The position numbers and the translations under genes are program-made. A stretch of DNA of 13,235 nucleotides from an uncultured Bacilli bacterium (lineage in GTDB: Bacteria; Bacillota_I; Bacilli_A; RF39; UBA660): NCBI GenBank assembly GCA_947589375.1, contig CANQAO010000021.1:1-13235 (forward strand). Direction: 5' to 3'. Below the pieces are notes generated by a model. It saw only the letters and a list, made by a program, of their open reading frames with translations. It was not told the origin of the DNA and searched no databases. This document shows positions 6,563-12,310 of the stretch, piece after piece (position 1 is the stretch's first letter; each line of letters opens with the position of its first letter).

Positions 6563-7723
6563 TTGAAATTAGAAGATTTTAGAAAAATAAAAGCCGAATT
6601 AAAAAAACAAAAGGAACTAAATGATGTTAAAATCCGTTTAAATAATGAAAAAACTAGAATGGCCGAAGAAAATCAGTTTGCATGTAAAGTGGTTAATACT
6701 TTTTTGTTTTTAGTAATAGGCCTTGTCCCATTATCTATAAGTCTCATATTCTTAGGCCCTGTAATTTTCACGAGTATTTTTCCAGATTTTAGTTTTCCAA
6801 TAGTTATCGTAGGAAGTTTATTAGGTATCGGAACTATTTTTAGAAAAATTCGAGATAAAAAATACAAAATTAAAGAAAGAATAAAAGCTTTTTCTAAGGC
6901 CAAAACCGAAGCTGAAAAAATTGAAGAAGAAATCCACTATCAAACTGAATTAGAAAAAGCCAAGAATAGAAATCAAGTTCTAAATCAAGCTTTAGCTGAT
7001 GTAAATTCTAATGAGGCTATATTTAAAGCAATGTCTGATCAATATGGTATTACTGAGAAAAAACCTTTACAAACAAAAGAAGAAACAGAACAAAGCATCC
7101 AAGAATTATCCACATTAATAAAAGAAAAATATAATAAATTAGATTTATTAACTGCTAAAAAAGTTTTACATGATAATTTTGTGGACATTAGAAAAAAAGA
7201 CGAAAGAATCATACAAAAAATAGGATTACCCTTCATATTTAGCATGATATTCTTTATGCTAATGTTAATTCTAACGATATCCCTTATGAAAACGATACCA
7301 TTAACTACCTTATTAGTAGGTTTATTATCATCAGAAGCGGCCGCCATAGGAGCTTCAATTGGATATACGATAAGAATGGACAAAAACATGAAAAAAGCCT
7401 TTGACAATTTAAATTCTAAATTAGGTAATGATGCTTTAGAACCTGAAATTAAAGATAATTATAAAGAAGATGAAGAACTTACAATATCAATAGAAAATGT
7501 AACTAGTGATATTAGTATTGCGGAAGTTCAATTACAAGAACAAAAGCTAGCATTAGAAACAATTCAAAGCGAATCTACCAAACAACACACCTTAGAACAA
7601 CCAACATTATCTAATGATTTAGGTGAAATGAAATTATATATTCAAGATATACCAGCATCCCATGAATCAGATAAACAGCAAAAAAGGAATCATACATTAG
7701 TAAAAAAAATCAATTCAAAGTGA
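6563..7723 (+). CDS. Unrecognised coiled-coil protein with two membrane hairpins
   Basis: I do not recognise a family. The start is taken as TTG 6563, 10 nt after AAGGAG; the in-frame TTG at 6554 is only 1 nt from it. The 386 residues read as two similar halves. Each has a charged heptad-like helix, then a hydrophobic hairpin, then another charged helix. The first hairpin spans ~46-93 and the second ~221-268, which ends in a small-residue segment (GLLSSEAAAIGASIGY). Residues ~100-150 and ~300-340 are strongly coiled-coil in character, and the C-terminal ~45 residues are polar and probably disordered. No signal peptide, catalytic motif or cysteine cluster is evident. It is a single-gene unit with its own promoter and terminator between the nitroreductase and the nitroreductase remnant. 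A membrane scaffold or defence-type effector are possible but unsupported. Confidence 0.75.
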   Translation: MKLEDFRKIKAELKKQKELNDVKIRLNNEKTRMAEENQFACKVVNTFLFLVIGLVPLSISLIFLGPVIFTSIFPDFSFPIVIVGSLLGIGTIFRKIRDKKYKIKERIKAFSKAKTEAEKIEEEIHYQTELEKAKNRNQVLNQALADVNSNEAIFKAMSDQYGITEKKPLQTKEETEQSIQELSTLIKEKYNKLDLLTAKKVLHDNFVDIRKKDERIIQKIGLPFIFSMIFFMLMLILTISLMKTIPLTTLLVGLLSSEAAAIGASIGYTIRMDKNMKKAFDNLNSKLGNDALEPEIKDNYKEDEELTISIENVTSDISIAEVQLQEQKLALETIQSESTKQHTLEQPTLSNDLGEMKLYIQDIPASHESDKQQKRNHTLVKKINSK

Positions 7724-7753
7724 TGATAAACACAATATCATCACTTTTATTTT
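7717..7753 (+). terminator. Strong intrinsic terminator
   Basis: AAAGTGATGATA (7717-7728), a 7-nt loop and TATCATCACTTT (7736-7747) form a perfect 12-bp stem followed by TATTTT. The TGA stop of the preceding gene lies in the left arm. Confidence 0.85.
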
Positions 7754-7827
7754 CTCCAATATTAAAACAGTCTTTCTCATTATCCGTTAAAGTGCCATCT
7801 TTCAAAATAAAATGAAATTTTTAAGAT

Positions 7828-7971
7828 ATGATTTTGCACATCGAAGAAGCTACTTTATCTAAACTTTTAAAACTTGAAGAAGGCGTAAGAGCCATTGCGG
7901 CTTTAGGTGTCGGTTACCCTGATGGTGATATTCCGCCTAAAGTTCATAATATAAAAATTGAAAGAATATAA
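7828..7971 (+). pseudogene. Nitroreductase 3'-end remnant
   Basis: This stretch encodes the last 47 residues of the nitroreductase at 5830-6336 (MILHIEEATLSKLLKLEE through PKVHNIKIERI) without an indel. It has about 17 nucleotide differences, almost all outside a 65-nt block that is identical. The similarity covers the stop codon and the terminator that follows. Upstream of 7828 a TAA in frame and loss of alignment end the homology, so the FMN-phosphate site is absent and there is no promoter or ribosome binding site. It is the relic of a second, slightly diverged nitroreductase gene, or of a partial duplication. Confidence 0.85.
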
Positions 7972-7986
7972 CAATATTCTTTTTTT
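7961..7986 (+). terminator. Duplicated copy of the nitroreductase terminator
   Basis: It has the same 9-bp stem (AAAGAATAT/ATATTCTTT) and AACA loop as 6326-6350, followed by a run of T. Confidence 0.6.
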
Positions 7987-8001
7987 GTATATATTTGTTT
8001 T

Positions 8002-8044
8002 ACAAAAACGGGATTTTTGTCTTAAGCGAATTTCCCGTTTTTGT
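8002..8044. terminator. Long inverted repeat, possible bidirectional terminator
   Basis: ACAAAAACGGGA (8002-8013) and TCCCGTTTTTGT (8033-8044) pair perfectly over 12 bp around a 19-nt loop. The G/C core CGGGA/TCCCG is flanked by A-runs and T-runs on both strands, as in a bidirectional terminator. It would insulate the module at 8080-8385 from upstream transcription. The loop carries CTTAAGCG, the inverse of CGCTTAAG at 8112-8119. The rest of 7987-8079 shows nothing else. Confidence 0.5.
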
Positions 8045-8079
8045 ATATGTTTTATGTTCAAAAATCAGAAATTTATCAT

Positions 8080-8108
8080 TTGACTAAAAAGATAAATATA
8101 ATTAATAT
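8080..8108 (+). promoter_or_regulatory. Promoter of the small hydrophobic peptide mRNA
   Basis: TTGACT (8080-8085), a 17-nt spacer and TAATAT (8103-8108) form a strong sigma-A type promoter. Predicted transcription starts at about 8114-8117, so the mRNA begins with or close to AAGGGAAA and has a ~70-nt leader. Confidence 0.7.
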
Positions 8109-8142
8109 TAACGCTTAAGGGAAATGCTATAGATCGGCGTCT

Positions 8143-8177
8143 GCCTTCTTTTGATCAATATGATTCTAAAAGGAGGT
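8143..8177 (+). promoter_or_regulatory. Hairpin that can sequester the Shine-Dalgarno of the small peptide
   Basis: CCTTCTTTT (8144-8152) can pair with AAAAGGAGG (8168-8176) over 9 bp with one G-U pair, extendable by G-U at the outer end. A nested ATCA/TGAT stem (8154-8157/8161-8164) closes the top. The pairing buries the whole AGGAGG of the following ORF. Built-in occlusion of the ribosome binding site is a known feature of type I toxin mRNAs. Confidence 0.65.
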
Positions 8178-8184
8178 TTTGTTT

Positions 8185-8253
8185 ATGACAAAAAAAGATA
8201 TGTTAATAACCGCCTTGATTGTCATAATCATTTTGTTAATTATTTTCTCTTAG
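8185..8253 (+). CDS. 22-residue hydrophobic peptide, candidate type I toxin
   Basis: The ORF has a near-perfect AGGAGG 8 nt before the ATG. It encodes MTKKD followed by one almost unbroken aliphatic helix (LITALIVIIILLIIF) ending in Ser and a TAG stop. The composition, size and charged start match membrane-acting toxins of type I toxin-antitoxin systems, although the sequence is not a clear match to Fst, TxpA/BsrG or the holin-like toxin family. It has its own promoter (8080-8108), a leader that can hide the ribosome binding site, and an opposing RNA gene whose terminator lies ~30 nt after the stop. No clear terminator follows on this strand before ~8350, so the mRNA probably overlaps the opposing RNA. 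A benign small membrane protein or a leader peptide are the alternatives; no gene on this strand follows that it could lead. Confidence 0.65.
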   Translation: MTKKDMLITALIVIIILLIIFS

Positions 8254-8279
8254 GAGAAACTTAGGGGGATTTGGTTAAT

Positions 8280-8309
8280 AAAAAAGGCGCCTAGCAAAAG
8301 CTAAGCGTC
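8280..8309 (-). terminator. Terminator of the candidate antisense RNA
   Basis: On the minus strand GACGCTTAGC, loop TTTT and GCTAGGCGCC form a 10-position stem with one mismatch and one G-U pair, followed by TTTTTT. On the plus strand no T-run follows the stem, so it should act only on the antisense transcript. Confidence 0.8.
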
Positions 8310-8350
8310 TATCTAATAAATAGGTAGGCACTGATTCAGTGTTTCCCTTC
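8280..8350 (-). ncRNA. Candidate antisense RNA antitoxin
   Basis: A ~71-nt transcript is predicted from the promoter at 8357-8385 (start near 8349-8350) to the terminator at 8280-8309. It has no start codon with a ribosome binding site. From its 5' end it carries a palindrome CACTGA-T-TCAGTG (8330-8342 region), a 7-nt-arm imperfect hairpin (8309-8329 region) and the terminator stem. It runs convergently to the peptide gene. It is fully complementary to any mRNA that reads past 8280, and its AGACGC also complements GCGTCT in the peptide mRNA leader (8137-8142). The size and arrangement resemble RNAII of the Fst par locus and other type I antitoxins. Confidence 0.6.
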
Positions 8351-8356
8351 AATTTA

Positions 8357-8385
8357 ATTTTATCATAAATTTATGCATATTTCAA
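8357..8385 (-). promoter_or_regulatory. Promoter of the candidate antisense RNA
   Basis: On the minus strand TTGAAA (8380-8385), a 17-nt spacer and TAAAAT (8357-8362) form a near-consensus promoter, strengthened by TGA directly before the -10. The next minus-strand gene downstream is far away (5726), so the promoter is best explained by a non-coding RNA. Confidence 0.7.
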
Positions 8386-8465
8386 AGAAAAATTCATAAT
8401 ATTCTAAAATTAAATAAGGTTTTTAATATATTTGTTGTTTTACATTTTTTTAATTTTACTTAACA

Positions 8466-8996
8466 CTATATGACAAAAAATAGGCCAATAATCATCAAAA
8501 CTACGCCGCCAATGATCGTCGAAATTTTTCCGACTAATTTAGCAATTTTCTTACCTAAAACTAAACCTAAAAAAGTAAATAAAGCACTCATGCAAGCAAA
8601 GATACTAACCGATAATATATAATTTGGATTAATATTGGTAAGTGTCAGCCCAACGGAAAAGCTATCAATACTAACGGCAAAAGCAAATAAAAATAATTCT
8701 ATCGTTTTCATGACTTTAAGTTCTTCTTTATCACTAAAAGATTCAATTAACATTTCTAGACCAATGGCAAACAAAACAATAAAAACAATAATATCGGGAT
8801 TTATTTTAATGAAATTTAAGATACTAGTGCCCACAAATAGGCCAATTAGTGGCATAAAAAAATGAAATATGCCCACTATTATCGCTAGTAAATAAATTTG
8901 TTTTTTGGGAATGCCTAAAGTTCCATAAGCGAGTGATAAGGAAAAGGCATCCATACTTAAACTAACGGCAACTAAAAAAACTAATAATAATTCCAT
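8466..8996 (-). CDS. mntP: MntP/YtaF-family manganese efflux pump
   Basis: This 176-residue membrane protein has six hydrophobic helices in two repeats of three. SLSMDAFSLSLAYG (~12-25, Asp16) and AVSIDSFSVGL (~107-117, Asp111), with Glu81, are the paired acidic motifs of the DUF204 (MntP) family, which exports Mn2+. The related Bacillus YtaF is made during sporulation, and the position directly after spoIIR makes a YtaF-like role worth considering. At 176 residues it is closer to MntP (~188) than to YtaF (~210). The start ATG has GGAGGG 3-4 nt upstream. It follows spoIIR by 43 nt with no promoter or metal riboswitch between them, so the two are likely co-transcribed. No convincing terminator is seen at 8386-8465. 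Confidence 0.85.
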   Translation of the reverse strand: MELLLVFLVAVSLSMDAFSLSLAYGTLGIPKKQIYLLAIIVGIFHFFMPLIGLFVGTSILNFIKINPDIIVFIVLFAIGLEMLIESFSDKEELKVMKTIELFLFAFAVSIDSFSVGLTLTNINPNYILSVSIFACMSALFTFLGLVLGKKIAKLVGKISTIIGGVVLMIIGLFFVI

Positions 8997-9039
8997 AGGC
9001 CCTCCTATAAAATTTTATTATTAGCTTTTTTTAATATTC

Positions 9040-9564
9040 CTAGAAATACTTATCGATTAATTCTTTGACTAACGATTTATATTCAGTCTCTGTGTTTTCT
9101 TCGGCTTCAATTAAACATAAAGGGGGAAATAAGACACACCACCAATTGTCACCTTTGCCTTCACCTAAAGTTACTAATAAAGATTCATAGTAACCTTCTT
9201 CATAAGTAACGCCTTTATATTTTTTTTGTGGAAAATAATTATAGCCGAAATTCACCTTATATCCTTTATCGTATTTTTCCTTATTTAAAACATTTTGAAC
9301 TTCATTTTTAACATTGGGTAAATTAGCTTCAATTAAGCGTCTAGCTTCGTTACTGTCTTTGGCATTTTTAAGTAAACTATACATCGACGTTTCTAATTCA
9401 TCTTTAACTTTTCCTTTAATCGCCTGATCATAATCCGAATTACTATTAGGAACGACTCTTATTCTAATAGCATCATCAGGAATTTTAATACTGCTGGCTA
9501 AAGCTGAAGACGTAAAAATATAAAAGATTGCAATCATAATTAAAAAGATAATTGTTTTTTTCAT
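9040..9564 (-). CDS. spoIIR: Stage II sporulation protein R
   Basis: In Bacillus, SpoIIR is made in the forespore under sigma-F, is secreted into the intermembrane space and triggers SpoIIGA to process pro-sigma-E in the mother cell. This 174-residue protein has an N-terminal hydrophobic signal segment (~4-24). IRIRVVPNSNSDYDQAIKGKVKDEL (~33-57) matches the family's opening motif. NWWCVLFPPLCLIE (~140-153) is its near-invariant C-terminal motif, and the EEGYYESLLVTLGEG before it also fits. The gene is intact. Its ribosome binding site (GGGTGG) lies in the right arm of the hairpin at 9567-9602, 7 nt from the ATG. I could not make out a convincing sigma-F promoter. Its presence implies sporulation capacity or recent loss of it. 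Confidence 0.93.
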   Translation of the reverse strand: MKKTIIFLIMIAIFYIFTSSALASSIKIPDDAIRIRVVPNSNSDYDQAIKGKVKDELETSMYSLLKNAKDSNEARRLIEANLPNVKNEVQNVLNKEKYDKGYKVNFGYNYFPQKKYKGVTYEEGYYESLLVTLGEGKGDNWWCVLFPPLCLIEAEENTETEYKSLVKELIDKYF

Positions 9565-9566
9565 AA

Positions 9567-9602
9567 AAAGTCCACCCTTCTAATTAATATTGGGTGAACC
9601 TT
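9567..9602 (-). terminator. Hairpin plus T-run between rlmH and spoIIR
   Basis: On the minus strand AAGGTTCACCC and GGGTGGACTTT pair over 11 bp (two G-U) around a 14-nt loop, followed by TTTTT that ends right at the spoIIR ATG. It can end the dnaB-rlmH transcript, and it also holds the spoIIR ribosome binding site in its right arm. On the plus strand the arms are also followed by a T-rich run, but no plus-strand gene needs it. Confidence 0.65.
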
Positions 9603-9613
9603 TTATTTTTTAT

Positions 9614-10063
9614 TCACTTATGATAAGTTTCATTATTAATTATTTTAAAAGCACGATAAATTTGTTCAAGTAAAATAACTCTAAAAAGTTGATGCGGAAA
9701 AGTCATTTTAGAAAAAGCGATAGCATAATTACTTCGGTCTTTAACTTTTTGATCTAAACCATAAGAACCACCGATTATAAAATCAATGTCCGCATGATTC
9801 ATTAAAGTTTGATCAAGTTTAGAAGCAAATTCCAAAGAAGACATGGCTTGGCCATTTAAGTCTAACGTAATCACATAATCTTCTTTCTTAATGTGCTTTA
9901 AAATACTTTCGGCTTCTTTTTTTAAAGCTTTTTCTTTAATCTTTTCATCGGCAACTTCGATAATTTGAATCTTTGAATATTTCGATAATCTTTTTAAATA
10001 TTCATCTATAGCCGCCGCTAAATATTTTTCTTTGATTTTACCGGCGCAAATGACTTTTATCAT
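9614..10063 (-). CDS. rlmH: 23S rRNA pseudouridine-1915 N3-methyltransferase
   Basis: This SPOUT-class enzyme methylates pseudouridine 1915 in helix 69 of 23S rRNA, using SAM. It has 149 residues; most homologues have ~159. IKVICAGKIKEKYL (~2-15), FIIGGSYGLD (~95-104), SFSKMTFPHQLFRVILLEQIYRAF-like (~117-139) and the terminal NNETYHK match RlmH throughout. The missing ~10 residues are in the variable loop around 40-60, so this looks like ordinary length variation. Its ATG overlaps the walJ stop by 4 nt (ATGA), so translation is coupled. It is the last gene of the dnaB operon before the hairpin at 9567-9602. Confidence 0.95.
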   Translation of the reverse strand: MIKVICAGKIKEKYLAAAIDEYLKRLSKYSKIQIIEVADEKIKEKALKKEAESILKHIKKEDYVITLDLNGQAMSSLEFASKLDQTLMNHADIDFIIGGSYGLDQKVKDRSNYAIAFSKMTFPHQLFRVILLEQIYRAFKIINNETYHK

Positions 10064-10818
10064 ATTTCGATAACTTCCGTTCTTTCTTTTTGTTTAGCGA
10101 CAATAACACTTGGAGCTTTTTTTTCATGTTTTTCATATGTTTGATAATACATTTCTAAAGCTTTATCCGGATTATTGTTTTCTTCACTTAAATGTGCGAG
10201 AATCACCTGTCTAGTTTTATCTGTCGTAAATTGCGATAGATAATAAGCGGAATCTTTATTTGATAAATGTCCTTTATCACCTAAGATGCGCTGTTTAAGA
10301 TGATAAGGATATTTACCATTCATGAGCATTTCTAAATCATGATTACTTTCTAAAACATAGATATCATGATCTTTTAATTTATCGTGGTTTTTAAAATTAA
10401 TATATCCTGTATCGGTCATATACATTAGTGATTTGCCCTTTGATTCAAAAATGTAACCATTGGAATCAGCAACATCATGAGAAGTTTTAATCGGTGTAAC
10501 TTTTAAATCTTTAACCATAAGAGGCTTTTCAATATAAACATAATCATCAATTAACATGTCTAATTCTTTATCCATAGCTTTAGTTAAATAAATAGTTGGA
10601 TGATGTTTTTTTAAAAATACAGGTAAGCCATTAACATGATCTACATGGGTATGGGTTAAAAAGATGGTTTCAATTTCATCGGGATCAACACCAATATCTT
10701 TTAAATTAGTTTCGACATATTTATTACTCATACCAATATCGACTAAAACTTTAGTATCATTAGTTTCAATATAAGTACAGTTGCCTTTACTGCCACTAGC
10801 TAATACACAAACTTTCAT
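10060..10818 (-). CDS. walJ: Metallo-beta-lactamase-fold hydrolase, WalJ/YycJ type
   Basis: This 252-residue cytoplasmic MBL-fold protein has the signature THTHVDH (~55-61). Further metal ligands are probable at His114 (TSHD), Asp136 (MTDTG) and His209 (LAHLSEEN). The stretches LASGSKGNCTYIE at the start and LESNHDLEMLMNGKYPYHLKQRI with GHLSN are characteristic of YycJ/WalJ, which in Bacillus follows the walRK two-component genes near rlmH and has been linked to cell-wall control and a 5'-to-3' exonuclease activity. The WalRK genes are absent here and an M23 wall peptidase stands upstream. The ATG shares one base with the peptidase stop, with AGAGGAT about 9 nt before it. Confidence 0.88.
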   Translation of the reverse strand: MKVCVLASGSKGNCTYIETNDTKVLVDIGMSNKYVETNLKDIGVDPDEIETIFLTHTHVDHVNGLPVFLKKHHPTIYLTKAMDKELDMLIDDYVYIEKPLMVKDLKVTPIKTSHDVADSNGYIFESKGKSLMYMTDTGYINFKNHDKLKDHDIYVLESNHDLEMLMNGKYPYHLKQRILGDKGHLSNKDSAYYLSQFTTDKTRQVILAHLSEENNNPDKALEMYYQTYEKHEKKAPSVIVAKQKERTEVIEI

Positions 10819-12302
10819 TATCTATATCCTCTTGGATAAAGAACTGATGGATTAACGTGGCAATATTCACAGCCTTTCCAAACTTCATAGTGAACATGTG
10901 GTCCAGTACAATCACCGGTACAACCCACATAACCAATGACTTGGCCGCGGGCGACTTTTTGACCAGCTTTAACCGCAATTCGTGACATATGGCCATAAAG
11001 TGTTAAATAACCATTATTGTGATTGATAACGACATGGTTACCATAACTATAGTGGTAATTAGCTTTAACAACAACACCATTATTAGTGGCATATATTTTA
11101 GAACCATAACCGGTACCGGAAATATCTAAACCAGTATGCAGTTCACGGCCTCTGCCAACTGGACTATAACGATACTGATAACCACTACTCATCGTCCATC
11201 CACTATCTGTTGGCCAGCCCCAGTTTGTCAGACTACCAACACCGGAAACATATTTCGTCCCTTTGACCACCACTTTATTAACGGGTGTTTTTAATACTTG
11301 TTTGCCTTGGGGATCGACATAGGTGATTTCTCCGTTAATCTTTCTAACTTTTTGGGAGACACGTTCTAAACCATTTTGACCTTCAGTGATAACTTTTTCA
11401 TCGCCCATAATTAATGATTTATCATAACGTTCTTCGGTTTTATAGGCACTTTCAAGATCTTTGACCACGGAACTTTCTTCAACTATACTAATCTTGGGAT
11501 TAGTTTGTTCAATTTTTAATTGTTGTCCGGGATATAGTAAATTAGAATTACTATTTAAATTATCATTTGATAATAGTAATTCTTCAGTACTAATTTTGTT
11601 ATTAAAAGCTACTTGATCTACTGTATCACCATTTCTTACCGTATAAATACTTTCTTTAGTATTATCGCCATATAATAAAGCTTTACTAAGTTCAGTCTCA
11701 TCAGTATAAATGGTTGCATTTACTGGAATATTGGTCTCTTTAATGGTGATATCTTCATTAATATAAACATTATCGATAAATTCACCAGTTGTATCAATTG
11801 GTGTTTGTTCTTTATTTTTATAAAGGTTGTATCTATCTTGACCAACGTAAGTATTTATTAAAGTAATGACCGCATTTTTAAAAGTTTTTTCTTTTAAAAC
11901 ATTGATTTTGGTGTTTTTAGATTTATCTTTATTATTGTCACCAGGCTCACTACTTTTAATTGCAATTTCATATCCTTTAACCGTAAAGGCGGCTTTACTT
12001 TTAATTTTATTGTAAACTTCTTTAACCGAAGAGAGCTTTCCATTATAAGTTAAAATTTTACTAATATGTAGTCCCTTAGGTTCATAAACAGTATCAACTT
12101 GATATTTACGTTTATAAAAATTACCATTTTCGTTAATGTAATTTTTAAGTTCTTTTTCGTCTGTTATTGTCCCTAATAATTTATCATCCAAAAACACTTG
12201 ATAATAGCTATTAGGTATAACGCTTTTTTTATAACTAAAACCAAGTACACATGTACTGGCTAACATGATTATAATAACTAACCAAAATGATAGTTTTTTC
12301 AT
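10818..12302 (-). CDS. M23 peptidoglycan endopeptidase with LysM and G5 domains
   Basis: This 494-residue cell-wall hydrolase is exported by an N-terminal hydrophobic signal or anchor (~5-22). Residues ~30-215 are a lysine-rich region I cannot classify. A LysM domain (~219-265, IYTVRNGDTVDQVAFNNKIS to NLLYPGQQLKI) would bind peptidoglycan, a G5 domain follows (~278-351), and the lysostaphin-like M23 domain spans ~373-490. Zinc ligands and catalytic residues are visible: His389 and Asp393 (ELHTGLDIS), His438 (LYGHM), His469 and His471 (GPHVHYE). Four cysteines (461, 465, 478, 481; CTGDC and CEYC) bracket the last catalytic motif, which is unusual for M23. The gene starts 8 nt after the dnaB stop. 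It sits where Bacillus has the wal operon, which fits a housekeeping wall-remodelling role. Confidence 0.9.
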   Translation of the reverse strand: MKKLSFWLVIIIMLASTCVLGFSYKKSVIPNSYYQVFLDDKLLGTITDEKELKNYINENGNFYKRKYQVDTVYEPKGLHISKILTYNGKLSSVKEVYNKIKSKAAFTVKGYEIAIKSSEPGDNNKDKSKNTKINVLKEKTFKNAVITLINTYVGQDRYNLYKNKEQTPIDTTGEFIDNVYINEDITIKETNIPVNATIYTDETELSKALLYGDNTKESIYTVRNGDTVDQVAFNNKISTEELLLSNDNLNSNSNLLYPGQQLKIEQTNPKISIVEESSVVKDLESAYKTEERYDKSLIMGDEKVITEGQNGLERVSQKVRKINGEITYVDPQGKQVLKTPVNKVVVKGTKYVSGVGSLTNWGWPTDSGWTMSSGYQYRYSPVGRGRELHTGLDISGTGYGSKIYATNNGVVVKANYHYSYGNHVVINHNNGYLTLYGHMSRIAVKAGQKVARGQVIGYVGCTGDCTGPHVHYEVWKGCEYCHVNPSVLYPRGYR

Positions 12303-12310
12303 GTTATCAC

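Noticed and set aside
6193..7986. Attachment-site repeats of an integrative element at the nitroreductase 3' end
   Set aside because: The repeats are too long (~158 nt) and too diverged for att cores, and no integrase or recombinase gene lies between them.
8185..8253. Small ORF as a transcription-attenuation leader peptide
   Set aside because: No plus-strand gene follows it within the window region it could control, and the codons are not enriched for a single amino acid other than hydrophobic ones in general.
8997..9039. Manganese (yybP-ykoY) riboswitch in front of mntP
   Set aside because: The gap to spoIIR is only 43 nt, too short for the element, and it holds nothing but a ribosome binding site and AT-rich sequence.
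10796..10996. A 66-codon minus-strand frame inside the peptidase 3' end
   Set aside because: It lies entirely out of frame across the M23 catalytic domain and the walJ start; no ribosome binding site or family resemblance.
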